Part shown: piece by piece, positions 49,171-56,451 of the stretch
How the letters are laid out: each line of letters opens with the position of its first letter
How positions within the stretch are numbered: position 1 is the first letter of the stretch
NCBI GenBank assembly: GCA_963823495.1
Contig: CAWGLV010000001.1
Coordinates: 3,720,001-3,784,000 of the forward strand
Direction of reading: 5' to 3'
Origin: DATDAH01 sp963823495
GTDB lineage: Bacteria > Actinomycetota > Acidimicrobiia > Acidimicrobiales > DATDAH01
DNA length: 64,000 bases
Notes under the pieces: generated by a model
What the model was told of the DNA's origin: nothing
The model's input: the letters and a program-made list of their open reading frames with translations, nothing else
Database searches by the model: none
Translations under genes and position numbers: made by a program

Positions 49171-50368
49171 CCGAGATGCCCTTGCTCGCCGCCCAGGCGG
49201 AGGTGAGGGCCATGCGCTCGGCCGCCGGGGGATGGCTGGCCTGGAGGCGCTTCACCCGCCCGGGCTCGAGATCGGCCAGGTTCTTGGTGTGCAGGCCCCG
49301 CTGCATGTCCAGCATCGTCTGGGGCTCCTCCAGCAGATCCAGGGCCTCGATGTCGGCCTGGCGCTCGAAGGCCCGGGACACCCAGGCCGTGAGCAGGCCC
49401 AGCAGACCGAAGCCCACCTGCGCGGCAAGGACCAGGAGAGGCAGCGCCGTGGGCTGGCCCACCAGGGGCACGTCCCCCGAGGTGACCACCCCCGCCTGCT
49501 CGAAGATCCAGTCCCACTCGCTGAACACCTTCAGGCCGGCGAAGAGGGCGAGCAGGAGGAGGGCGATCACCGGCAGCTGCTTGCGGAGGTGCTTGAGGCG
49601 CCAGTGGCCGATCTCATGGGCCACCACCTGCTCGACCACCTCCGGCGAATGCTCCAGGAGCGTGTCGAAGAGCACCACCCGACGGGTGGCTCCCAGCCCG
49701 GCCACGTAGGCGTTGTCCCGGCGGGAGCGCTTGCTCTCGTCCGCCACGTAGGTACCCGAGATCCGGACACCGGCGATCGCTGCGATGCGGTCGACCCGGC
49801 CGTTCATGTCCTCGTCCTCGAGAGGGGTGAACGTGTTGAAGATCGGGGCGATGACCACCGGGTAGAGGAAGCCCAGGCCGATGGTGAAGATCACCATCAC
49901 CACCCATCCCCAGAGCCACCAGGTCGGCGTCGTGCGGATCACCGCGAACAAGGGCAGCAACAGGACCACGTTGACGACCAAGCCCAGCACGAGGCCCCTG
50001 GCCAGGTCGGTGGCGAAGCCGCCGCCGGTCTGGGTGGACAGCTCCCACTCCCGGTCGTGGCGCAGGTCCAGCCAGGCGTCGAACGGCGTGGCGATCACCG
50101 TGCTGACCACCTCGAGGAAGGACACGATCACGAGGAGCTGCAGGACCCAGTTGTCGACACCGAGAGCGTCGACCAGCTCCGGCGCGACCTCGGCGAAGAC
50201 GATGACCAGGAGCGCCACCGTCGAGATGGCCAGACGCAGGATCCGGGCCCGCGCCACCGGTCGGCGGTAGCGGCGCGCCCGGTCCAGCTCGTCGGCGGAG
50301 AACCAGTCGTCGGGCGTGTTGGGGACGCGCCACCACAGGGAGGGCAGGCGGGGCGGGCGCGGGGTCAT
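49160..50368 (-). CDS. M48-family membrane zinc protease (Ste24/CaaX-type)
   Basis: A 402-residue integral membrane endopeptidase with several helices and the zinc motif HEIGHW (251-256); the third ligand Glu is in FERQADIEAL. Its layout, with helices both before and after the catalytic domain, resembles Ste24/CAAX prenyl protease 1. In bacteria such enzymes probably take part in membrane protein quality control. The ATG overlaps the stop of the Nudix gene (ATGA), so it is coupled to the ppk operon. Confidence 0.9.
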   Translation of the reverse strand: MTPRPPRLPSLWWRVPNTPDDWFSADELDRARRYRRPVARARILRLAISTVALLVIVFAEVAPELVDALGVDNWVLQLLVIVSFLEVVSTVIATPFDAWLDLRHDREWELSTQTGGGFATDLARGLVLGLVVNVVLLLPLFAVIRTTPTWWLWGWVVMVIFTIGLGFLYPVVIAPIFNTFTPLEDEDMNGRVDRIAAIAGVRISGTYVADESKRSRRDNAYVAGLGATRRVVLFDTLLEHSPEVVEQVVAHEIGHWRLKHLRKQLPVIALLLLALFAGLKVFSEWDWIFEQAGVVTSGDVPLVGQPTALPLLVLAAQVGFGLLGLLTAWVSRAFERQADIEALDLLEEPQTMLDMQRGLHTKNLADLEPGRVKRLQASHPPAAERMALTSAWAASKGISVSP

Positions 50369-50784
50369 GATCGCTCAGCTTCCTCCAGGTGCTCGCCGAG
50401 GGCGCGTATCACCTCGACGTCGTCGGCCCGGGTGAGCTTGCGCCGGGCGGCGTCCGGCGTGAGCCACACCACCTCGTCGACCTCGTCGTTGACCGTGAAC
50501 TCGCCCCGGGGGGCCGCCATCTCGAACCAGCGGACCTCCTTGGCCCGGCCCTTGCGGTCGGTGTAGGTCGTCGTGGCCAGATGGGGACCGAGGGTGCCGG
50601 TCACCCCGGTCTCCTCCTCGACCTCACGGCGGGCACCGTCCCGCCAGGACTCGCCCTCCTCCAGCTTGCCCTTGGGCAGTGACCAATCGTCATAGCGCGG
50701 ACGGTGCACGACCAGCACCTCGATCCCGTCGCCGACCGGCCGCCAGGCGACCGCGCCTGCGGCCCGGATCCCGCGCGGGCTCAA
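50365..50784 (-). CDS. Nudix hydrolase, MutT1-like N-terminal domain only
   Basis: A 139-residue Nudix protein with a complete Nudix box at 39-61 (Gly39-x5-Glu45-x7-Arg53-Glu54-Val55-x-Glu57-Glu58-x-Gly60). In mycobacteria MutT1, a Nudix plus histidine-phosphatase fusion, is also next to ppk and hydrolyses diadenosine polyphosphates and 8-oxo-dGTP; the second domain is absent here. I use the TTG at 50784, which overlaps the ppk stop as TTGA; a longer start inside ppk is less likely. It may remove nucleotide by-products of polyphosphate metabolism. Confidence 0.88.
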   Translation of the reverse strand: MSPRGIRAAGAVAWRPVGDGIEVLVVHRPRYDDWSLPKGKLEEGESWRDGARREVEEETGVTGTLGPHLATTTYTDRKGRAKEVRWFEMAAPRGEFTVNDEVDEVVWLTPDAARRKLTRADDVEVIRALGEHLEEAERS

Positions 50785-52838
50785 GAACGGGCCCGGTGGA
50801 GTTCCTGGAGGCGCAGGTGGGTGTCCACCCGGCCCGTACCCGGGGGCGGGGCCCACTCACCCTGCGGACCGAGGGTCCAGGCCAGGGTGTCATCGGCCAG
50901 ATTGACCTGGAGCACCTCCATGAGCCGCTGTTGCAGGGACGGGGTGTCGATGGGTGTCAGCGCCTCGACCCGCCGATCGAGGTTTCTCGGCATCCAGTCG
51001 GCGGAGCCGATGTACCAGGCCGCGACACCGGGGCCGTGACCGTTGGCGAAGCAGTAGATCCGGGAGTGCTCGAGGTACCGGCCGATGATGGACCGCACGC
51101 GGATGCGCTCGGAGAGGCCCGGCACACCGGGGCGCAGACAGCAGATGCCCCGGACGACGAGGTCGACCTCGACTCCGGCCGCCGACGCCTCGTACAGGTC
51201 CTCGATGACGGCCGGGTCCACCAGCGAGTTCATCTTGGCCAGGATCCGACCCTGGCCCGCGCCGGCGTCGATCTCCCGGCGGATCAGTCGGCGGATGCCC
51301 GAGCGCAGCGAGTCGGGGGCGACCAGCATCCGCTGATAACCGATGTCGCGGGCGTAGCCGGTGAGGTAGTTGAACAGGTGGGTCAGGTCGGCACCGATCT
51401 CGGGATCGGCGGTGAGCAGACCGCAGTCCTCGTAGATGCGGGCGGTTCGGCTGTTGTAGTTGCCGGTGCCGATGTGGCAGTAGCGCACCATGCCGCCGTG
51501 CTCCTCACGCACCACCAGCGTGGTCTTGGTGTGGACCTTGAGACCGAGCAGCCCGTAGGCCACGTGAACGCCGGCCTTCTCCAGGCGACGGGCCCACCCG
51601 ACGTTGGCCTGCTCGTCGAACCGGGCCTTGAGCTCCACCAGCGCGGCGACCTGCTTGCCCGACTCCGCCGCCCGGATCAGCGCGTCCACGATCGGGCTGT
51701 CACCGTCGGTGCGGTAGAGCGTGAGCTTGATGGCCCGCACCCCGGGGTCGTCGGCCGCCTGTCCGATGAAGGTCTCGACCGAGCCGGCGAAGGAGTCATA
51801 GGGGTGATGCAGCAGGAGGTCACCCCTACGCAGGACGTCGAAGACGTTCACCTCCCCCTCCTCACCCGTGAGGTGGGGCGGGACCACGCCGGACCAGGCG
51901 TCGTCCTTGAGGTCCGGTCGGTCGAGGCTCAGCAACGACCACAGTCCGCTCAGGTCGAGGGGGCCGGCGACCACATAGACGTCGTCGTCCTCGAGGTCGA
52001 GCTCCCGCTGGAGCAGCTCGCGGATCTCGTCGGTCACGGTGGCCTCGAGCTCGAGGCGCACCGCCTTGCCGAAGCGACGGCGGCGGAGCTCCACCTCGAC
52101 CGCGGCCAACAGGTCGTCGGCCACCTCGTCCTCGAGGGTCAGGTCGGCGTTGCGGGTGACCCGGAAGGGATGGTTCTCGACCACCTCCATTCCCGGGAAG
52201 AGCGTGTCGAGGTGGGCGGCGATGACCTGCTCGAGGGGCACGAAGCGCTCCCCGTCGGGCAGGACGACGAACCGGGGCAACAGCGGAGGGACCTTCACCC
52301 GCGCGAACCGCCGCAGTCCGGACACGGAGTCGAGCACGACCACCGCCAGGTTCAGCGAGAGATCCGAGATGTAGGGGAAGGGGTGCCCCGGGTCCACGGC
52401 CAGGGGCGTCAGGACGGGGAAGATCCGCTCGTCGAACTGGGCCCCGAGGTACTCGAGATCGTCGTCGTCCAGCTCGTCCCACGACGAGAAGCCGATGCCG
52501 GCGGCGCCCAGGGCCGGGACGAGCTCGTCGAGGAACAAGTGCTCGGCCCGCGCGATCAGCTTTCCGACCCGGTCCCGGATCTCGTCGAGCTGCTGGCCCG
52601 GCGTGCGCCCGTCGGGAGTGCGTTGGGTGACCGATCCGGCCACCTGGTCCTTCAGGCCGGCCACCCGGACCTGAAAGAACTCATCCAGGTTCTGGGAGAA
52701 GATGGCGAGGAACTTCGCCCGCTCGAGCAGGGGGACCGAGGCGTTCTCCGCCATGGCCAAGACACGGGTGTCGAAGTCGATCCAGGACAGCTCACGGTTC
52801 AGGAACCGGTCGACTCCGCTCTCCTCCACGCCCGCCAT
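50781..52838 (-). CDS. ppk: Polyphosphate kinase PPK1
   Basis: Makes and reverses inorganic polyphosphate from ATP (685 residues, normal length). The phosphorylated His455 is in YCHIGTGNYN; further signatures are the N-terminal LNRELSWIDF, the HHPYDSF loop, KLTLYRT and SADWMPRNLDRR. The ATG at 52838 is preceded by a small unknown gene 17 bp upstream and followed by the Nudix and M48 genes with 4-bp overlaps, forming an operon. Phosphate storage fits the pst cluster nearby. Confidence 0.97.
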   Translation of the reverse strand: MAGVEESGVDRFLNRELSWIDFDTRVLAMAENASVPLLERAKFLAIFSQNLDEFFQVRVAGLKDQVAGSVTQRTPDGRTPGQQLDEIRDRVGKLIARAEHLFLDELVPALGAAGIGFSSWDELDDDDLEYLGAQFDERIFPVLTPLAVDPGHPFPYISDLSLNLAVVVLDSVSGLRRFARVKVPPLLPRFVVLPDGERFVPLEQVIAAHLDTLFPGMEVVENHPFRVTRNADLTLEDEVADDLLAAVEVELRRRRFGKAVRLELEATVTDEIRELLQRELDLEDDDVYVVAGPLDLSGLWSLLSLDRPDLKDDAWSGVVPPHLTGEEGEVNVFDVLRRGDLLLHHPYDSFAGSVETFIGQAADDPGVRAIKLTLYRTDGDSPIVDALIRAAESGKQVAALVELKARFDEQANVGWARRLEKAGVHVAYGLLGLKVHTKTTLVVREEHGGMVRYCHIGTGNYNSRTARIYEDCGLLTADPEIGADLTHLFNYLTGYARDIGYQRMLVAPDSLRSGIRRLIRREIDAGAGQGRILAKMNSLVDPAVIEDLYEASAAGVEVDLVVRGICCLRPGVPGLSERIRVRSIIGRYLEHSRIYCFANGHGPGVAAWYIGSADWMPRNLDRRVEALTPIDTPSLQQRLMEVLQVNLADDTLAWTLGPQGEWAPPPGTGRVDTHLRLQELHRARS

Positions 52839-52855
52839 GCTAGGTGCGGGTTGCC

Positions 52856-53158
52856 TCAGGAGGGTCGGGCCCCGAGGTCGTGGTCCTCTTCCTCGTCGTA
52901 GCCCAGGTCCCAGTCGATCAGCAGCAGCTCGCGCTCGGCGTCGCGGTTGACCCGCTCCCGGTTGCGACGGAACTGAGGGTCGTGGGGTGGGAGCAGGACC
53001 AGGCGGGCGTTCACCCGGTCCCGGAAGGCGTCGATCACCGCTCGATCGCCGAAGTCCGAGCGGATCTCCCAGTGGGGGGCGACCGGCCCGAGGTACACGA
53101 TCTTGACCGCGCCTCGCGGCGGCTCGGTCTCCAGAGAGGGCTCCACGACGTTCGACAT
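52856..53158 (-). CDS. Small conserved hypothetical protein upstream of ppk
   Basis: A 100-residue acidic protein (MSNVVEPSLE start) with VKIVYLGPVAPHWEI and a helical ending DRDAERELLLIDWDLGYDEEEDHD in part. It has no hydrophobic segment, no Cys cluster and no known motif. The ATG at 53158 is taken because the frame before it is Arg/Gly-rich. It lies 17 bp before ppk and probably belongs to its operon, so an accessory role in polyphosphate metabolism is possible but unproven. Confidence 0.7.
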   Translation of the reverse strand: MSNVVEPSLETEPPRGAVKIVYLGPVAPHWEIRSDFGDRAVIDAFRDRVNARLVLLPPHDPQFRRNRERVNRDAERELLLIDWDLGYDEEEDHDLGARPS

Positions 53159-53270
53159 CGGCCGTGAGGCTACCGGGACCGGCCCGACTTCTCGGAAAAC
53201 CCCCCGCTTCCCGGGAACCGAACGACGCCCCGCGCCGTAGAACAGGTGAAACGGAGGTCCCCCCACACCC

Positions 53271-53543
53271 ATGAGCAAGCCCGACGAGACCGAAACCGAC
53301 TGGATGGCCTACGGCAACTGCGCCCATCGGCCGCCCTCGTTGTTCTTCCCCAGTGACGGGGTCGGGGTCGAGGTCGCCCGACGCGTGTGCGCCGACTGCC
53401 CGGTGCAGGATCTCTGCCTCGAGTACGCCCTCGTCCACCGCATCGACCACGGCGTGTGGGGGGGCTGCTCGGAACGGGAACGGCGGCGGATCCTGAAGCG
53501 CCGCCGGGAGGCCGTCGAGGCCGAGGCCGCCACCCCGGCCTGA
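53271..53543 (+). CDS. WhiB-family iron-sulfur regulator
   Basis: A 90-residue Wbl protein with the four cluster-binding cysteines Cys17, Cys40, Cys43 and Cys49 (NCAH, VCADCPVQDLC), the GVWGG turn (61-65), and a basic C-terminal region (ERERRRILKRRR) for DNA or sigma contact. A further Cys66 follows the turn. It is likely to act with the housekeeping sigma factor as a redox-sensitive regulator. ATG at 53271. Which Wbl group it belongs to cannot be decided by eye. Confidence 0.93.
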   Translation: MSKPDETETDWMAYGNCAHRPPSLFFPSDGVGVEVARRVCADCPVQDLCLEYALVHRIDHGVWGGCSERERRRILKRRREAVEAEAATPA

Positions 53544-53623
53544 GCCCGCCCGGGTGCGGGGGGACGACCCCTCTCGAGGGCGATCCGCCCGGCGCACCCG
53601 ACCGTCGACGGGTCCGCGGCCGC

Positions 53624-54313
53624 TCAGCCCAGACCGAAGGTCTCGACCAGGTCATCCATCGCATCGCCGATCCGCCGGCTGAGCCCCATCGGCCGGGCGC
53701 CGGGCAGGTCGACCACGACCGCCCGCATCTCCTCGCGGTCGAACTCACCGACGATCACATAGACCACCTCCTGGCGCCGGACCACGAGCGCACCACCGTC
53801 GCTCCACCAGGCGTCGACCCCGTCGAAGTCGGCCGGCGTGAGATCCGCGGCCATGGTGTCGGTGTCGAGGTCCCCGACCTGCTCGAACACCGACACGTAC
53901 CGCCCGTCAGCCGCGTAGACGACCTGCACGACATCGTCGGGATGGCGCACGGCCATGCCTCGCTCGAGGTCGCCGACGGTCTCGGGAGCCTGGTAGGGCG
54001 CGGGGACCTCGTCGGCGGGCATCTCACCGGTGATGGCGGACGCGGGCACCGCCATGACCGCCTCATGACGCTGCGCCAGGTCGCCCATCGGCGGATCGGC
54101 TCGGCCGTGCACGCCCGTCGCCTGGGCCACGACGATCGCCCCGACGACGCCTGCCGCCGCCAGTCCACCGATGGTTGTCGCCCGGGCCCGGCGGCGGCGC
54201 CGACGGATGAGGTCCTCGAAGAAGCCGTCCGGCGGCGCGACCTCGGGGAGATCCCGGAGCAGCCGACGGAGCTCGTCGTCCTCCGGGACCGGGATGTCCT
54301 GGGGTTCGGTCAT
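53624..54313 (-). CDS. Putative anti-sigma factor with one transmembrane helix
   Basis: A 229-residue protein: acidic N-terminal region (1-40), a basic RRRRRRAR, a single transmembrane helix (about 46-67) and an extracytoplasmic domain of about 150 residues. It begins inside the stop of the ECF sigma gene (ATGA), the typical sigma/anti-sigma arrangement. No zinc-binding H-x3-C-x2-C is seen, so it would be a zinc-free anti-sigma. The extracytoplasmic domain has no family I recognise. Confidence 0.75.
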   Translation of the reverse strand: MTEPQDIPVPEDDELRRLLRDLPEVAPPDGFFEDLIRRRRRRARATTIGGLAAAGVVGAIVVAQATGVHGRADPPMGDLAQRHEAVMAVPASAITGEMPADEVPAPYQAPETVGDLERGMAVRHPDDVVQVVYAADGRYVSVFEQVGDLDTDTMAADLTPADFDGVDAWWSDGGALVVRRQEVVYVIVGEFDREEMRAVVVDLPGARPMGLSRRIGDAMDDLVETFGLG

Positions 54314-54846
54314 GATCGGGCCTCGACGGCCGTCCGCAGGCGCGAGCGGCCCCGGTGGATGCGGGAGCGCACCGTGCCGACGGGGATGTCGAGCGCCTCG
54401 GCGATCTCCTCGTAACTGAAGTCCAGCACGTCACAGAGGACCACGGCCGTCCGGTAGTCCTCGGGGAGATCGGCCAGTGCCGCCTGCAGGTGCTCGGGCA
54501 GGACGGCCGCGTCGAGAGCGTCGGCCGCCGACGGCGCCGTCGGCAGGACCCGCTCGGGGTTCTCCTCGGGGAGCGGGTCCTGGGGGCGCCGTTTCTGGCG
54601 CCGCACGACGTCGAGGAACGCATTGGTCGTGATCCGCGACAGCCACGCCTCCATGGAGCCCGGCTGGTAGGTCGCCAGCCCTCGTTGCACCCGTAGCAGC
54701 ACGTCCTGCACCAGATCCTGCGCGTCGTCGTGGTTCATCGTGAGTCGGTAGGCCACCGTGTAGAGGAACCGCCCGTGGTCGTGGGCGACCTCTTCCCAGC
54801 TCGGCACCTGATCGGTGCGAGTCGGTGGTGGCGTTGGACTCGACAT
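54310..54846 (-). CDS. ECF sigma factor, SigE-like
   Basis: A 178-residue ECF sigma factor with region 2 (about 20-85, DDAQDLVQDVLLRV and WLSRITTNAFLD) and region 4 (about 118-170, DFSYEEIAEALDIPVGTVRSRIHRGRSRL). ATG at 54846 chosen; a TTG two codons earlier is possible. Translational coupling to the membrane protein suggests envelope-stress control. A tatA gene lies downstream of the start region on the same strand, upstream of it. Confidence 0.92.
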   Translation of the reverse strand: MSSPTPPPTRTDQVPSWEEVAHDHGRFLYTVAYRLTMNHDDAQDLVQDVLLRVQRGLATYQPGSMEAWLSRITTNAFLDVVRRQKRRPQDPLPEENPERVLPTAPSAADALDAAVLPEHLQAALADLPEDYRTAVVLCDVLDFSYEEIAEALDIPVGTVRSRIHRGRSRLRTAVEARS

Positions 54847-54928
54847 GGGCAACGACGCCGGGGCGCGCCCGGTTCCCGGCCGGGGTCAGCGATCGGTCAG
54901 TGCCGGACTGAGGACTCCGTGGAGCCGC

Positions 54929-55105
54929 TCAGGCCGAGGGGGACGAATCGCCGGTGCCGGTCGAGCTCGCGTCCTCCTCGGAACCCTTCTTGAACTCCGA
55001 CTGGGCCTTGCCCAGGGAACGGGCCAGCTGCGGGAGCTTGGACCCGCCGAAGATCAGCAGGATGATGAGGAGCACGATGAGTAGTTCGGGTGCACCGAGG
55101 TTCAC
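54929..55105 (-). CDS. tatA: Sec-independent translocase subunit TatA
   Basis: A 58-residue TatA/E: short N-terminus, transmembrane helix (about 6-20, PELLIVLLIILLIFG), hinge FGGSKLPQLA, then amphipathic helix (RSLGKAQSEFKKG) and Ser/Thr/Asp tail. GTG start at 55105. tatB or tatC is not in the window. It precedes the ECF sigma gene by 82 bp. Confidence 0.92.
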   Translation of the reverse strand: MNLGAPELLIVLLIILLIFGGSKLPQLARSLGKAQSEFKKGSEEDASSTGTGDSSPSA

Positions 55106-55165
55106 GGGATGGAGCGTACCGGCGACGGGCCGGCGCCGCGGTGAGGGCGACACGGGGGGTGCGGC

Positions 55166-55954
55166 GTGCTCGAGTGCATCCTGAACGTGTCCGAGGGCCG
55201 GGACGTCGCGGTGCTCGACGCGCTGGTGGCCGCCGCCGGGGGCGACCTGCTGGATCGGCACACCGATCCCCACCACCACCGCACCGTGCTGACCACGGTG
55301 GGCGAGGAGGCCGCCCGGCGCGTCGCCCGGGTGGCCGTCGGAGAGATCGACCTCCGGCGCCACCAGGGGGCGCACCCTCGGCTCGGCGTGATCGACGTCG
55401 TCCCCTTCGTGGCCCTGGACGGCACGCCGCCGACCGAGGCCTGTGCCGCCCGGGAGCGCTTCGCGGTCTGGATCGCCGGCGAGTTGGGGGTGCCCGCCTT
55501 CTGCTACGGCGAGGACGGCGACGGGCCGACGTTGCCCGAGATCCGCCGACGCGCGTTCGTCGACCTGGCGCCGGACAGGGGACCGCCGACACCGCATCCG
55601 ACGGCGGGCGCCGTGGCGGTGGGGTGTCGGCCGCCGCTGGTGGCCTACAACCTCTGGCTGGCCGAGCCGGACCCGGCCCGGGCCCGAGAGGTGGCCACGG
55701 CGGTGCGGGGAGACGGCATCCGGGCCCTCGGGCTCGCCGTCGGTGACCGGGCACAGGTGTCGATGAACCTGGTGCGACCCGATCAGGTCGGTCCGGCCGA
55801 GGCCTACGACCGGGTGGCCGAGCTCGTCGAGGTGGCCGGCGCCGAGTTGGTCGGGCTGCTGCCCCGAGGGGTGCTGGTGAGGATCCCGCCGGGGCGGTGG
55901 GCCGAGCTGGGCCTGGCCGAGGACCGGACCGTGGAGGCCCGCCTCGGCCGTTGA
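55166..55954 (+). CDS. Glutamate formimidoyltransferase-like protein
   Basis: A 262-residue protein matching the N-terminal formiminotransferase half of FTCD: LECILNVSEGRD at the start, HHHRTVLTTVGE, HQGAHPRLGVIDVVPFV and YNLWLAE. The enzyme transfers the formimino group from formiminoglutamate to tetrahydrofolate in histidine breakdown. No cyclodeaminase or hut gene is adjacent, so in vivo substrate is open. The start is GTG at 55166, 60 bp from the divergent tatA. It converges with the second whiB gene with only 4 bp between stops. Confidence 0.88.
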   Translation: MLECILNVSEGRDVAVLDALVAAAGGDLLDRHTDPHHHRTVLTTVGEEAARRVARVAVGEIDLRRHQGAHPRLGVIDVVPFVALDGTPPTEACAARERFAVWIAGELGVPAFCYGEDGDGPTLPEIRRRAFVDLAPDRGPPTPHPTAGAVAVGCRPPLVAYNLWLAEPDPARAREVATAVRGDGIRALGLAVGDRAQVSMNLVRPDQVGPAEAYDRVAELVEVAGAELVGLLPRGVLVRIPPGRWAELGLAEDRTVEARLGR

Positions 55955-55958
55955 GCCC

Positions 55959-56243
55959 TCAGGCGCTGTGGACCGTCAGCGCGGCGGCCTCGCGGGCGAT
56001 GGCGCGTTGGCGGCGGATCCGACGGCGCTCGCGCTCGCTCATCCCACCCCAGATGCCGAACTTCTCGCCGTTGGTGAGGGCGTATTCGAGGCAGTCGTCA
56101 CGAACGACACAGCCTCGACAGACCTCCTTGGCCTCGCGGGTGGAGGCCCCCCGCTCGGGGAAGAAGAGGTCCGGGTCGACGCCCAGGCAGTTGGCGTACT
56201 CCTGCCAGGTCAGGTCCTCGGTGTCATCGAAGATCGATCTCAT
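55959..56243 (-). CDS. WhiB-family iron-sulfur regulator, WhiB/WhmD-like
   Basis: A 94-residue Wbl protein with Cys19, Cys42, Cys45 and Cys51 (NCLG, VCRGCVVRDDC), GIWGG (63-67) and the basic RERRRIRRQR. The segment FFPERGASTREAKEVCRGC is typical of the WhiB/WhmD subgroup that controls septation. The start is the ATG at 56243, seven bases after an excellent AAGGAGG. The 208-bp region upstream carries a TGTAATTACA palindrome. Confidence 0.94.
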   Translation of the reverse strand: MRSIFDDTEDLTWQEYANCLGVDPDLFFPERGASTREAKEVCRGCVVRDDCLEYALTNGEKFGIWGGMSERERRRIRRQRAIAREAAALTVHSA

Positions 56244-56335
56244 TGGTGTGCCTCCTTGTTGGCGCACCGCCCGTGGCTTCCCCAAGCGATCGATGCCCTT
56301 CGCGGTGGGGGAGATCCACCCGTCCGGGACATCGC

Positions 56336-56345
56336 TGTAATTACA
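56336..56345. promoter_or_regulatory. Palindrome TGTAATTACA upstream of whiB
   Basis: A perfect 10-bp palindrome, AT-rich in a GC-rich context, 93 bp before the whiB start in an otherwise gene-free 208-bp stretch. It looks like a dimeric regulator site; the regulator is not identified. No other clear promoter element was recognised in this gap. Confidence 0.35.
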
Positions 56346-56451
56346 CTGCTGTCATCATTCCACCGGTGACCCCCCGAGCGCAAGGGCGCGACGGGGAAAT
56401 CCGTGCCTTTCCGGTGAACCTGCTCCCCACGAACGGGGCCCAGCCACGGGC

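Noticed and set aside
50679..52901. 740-codon open frame on the plus strand
   Set aside because: It is the antisense shadow of ppk, rich in Gly, Val, His and Arg, without any domain.
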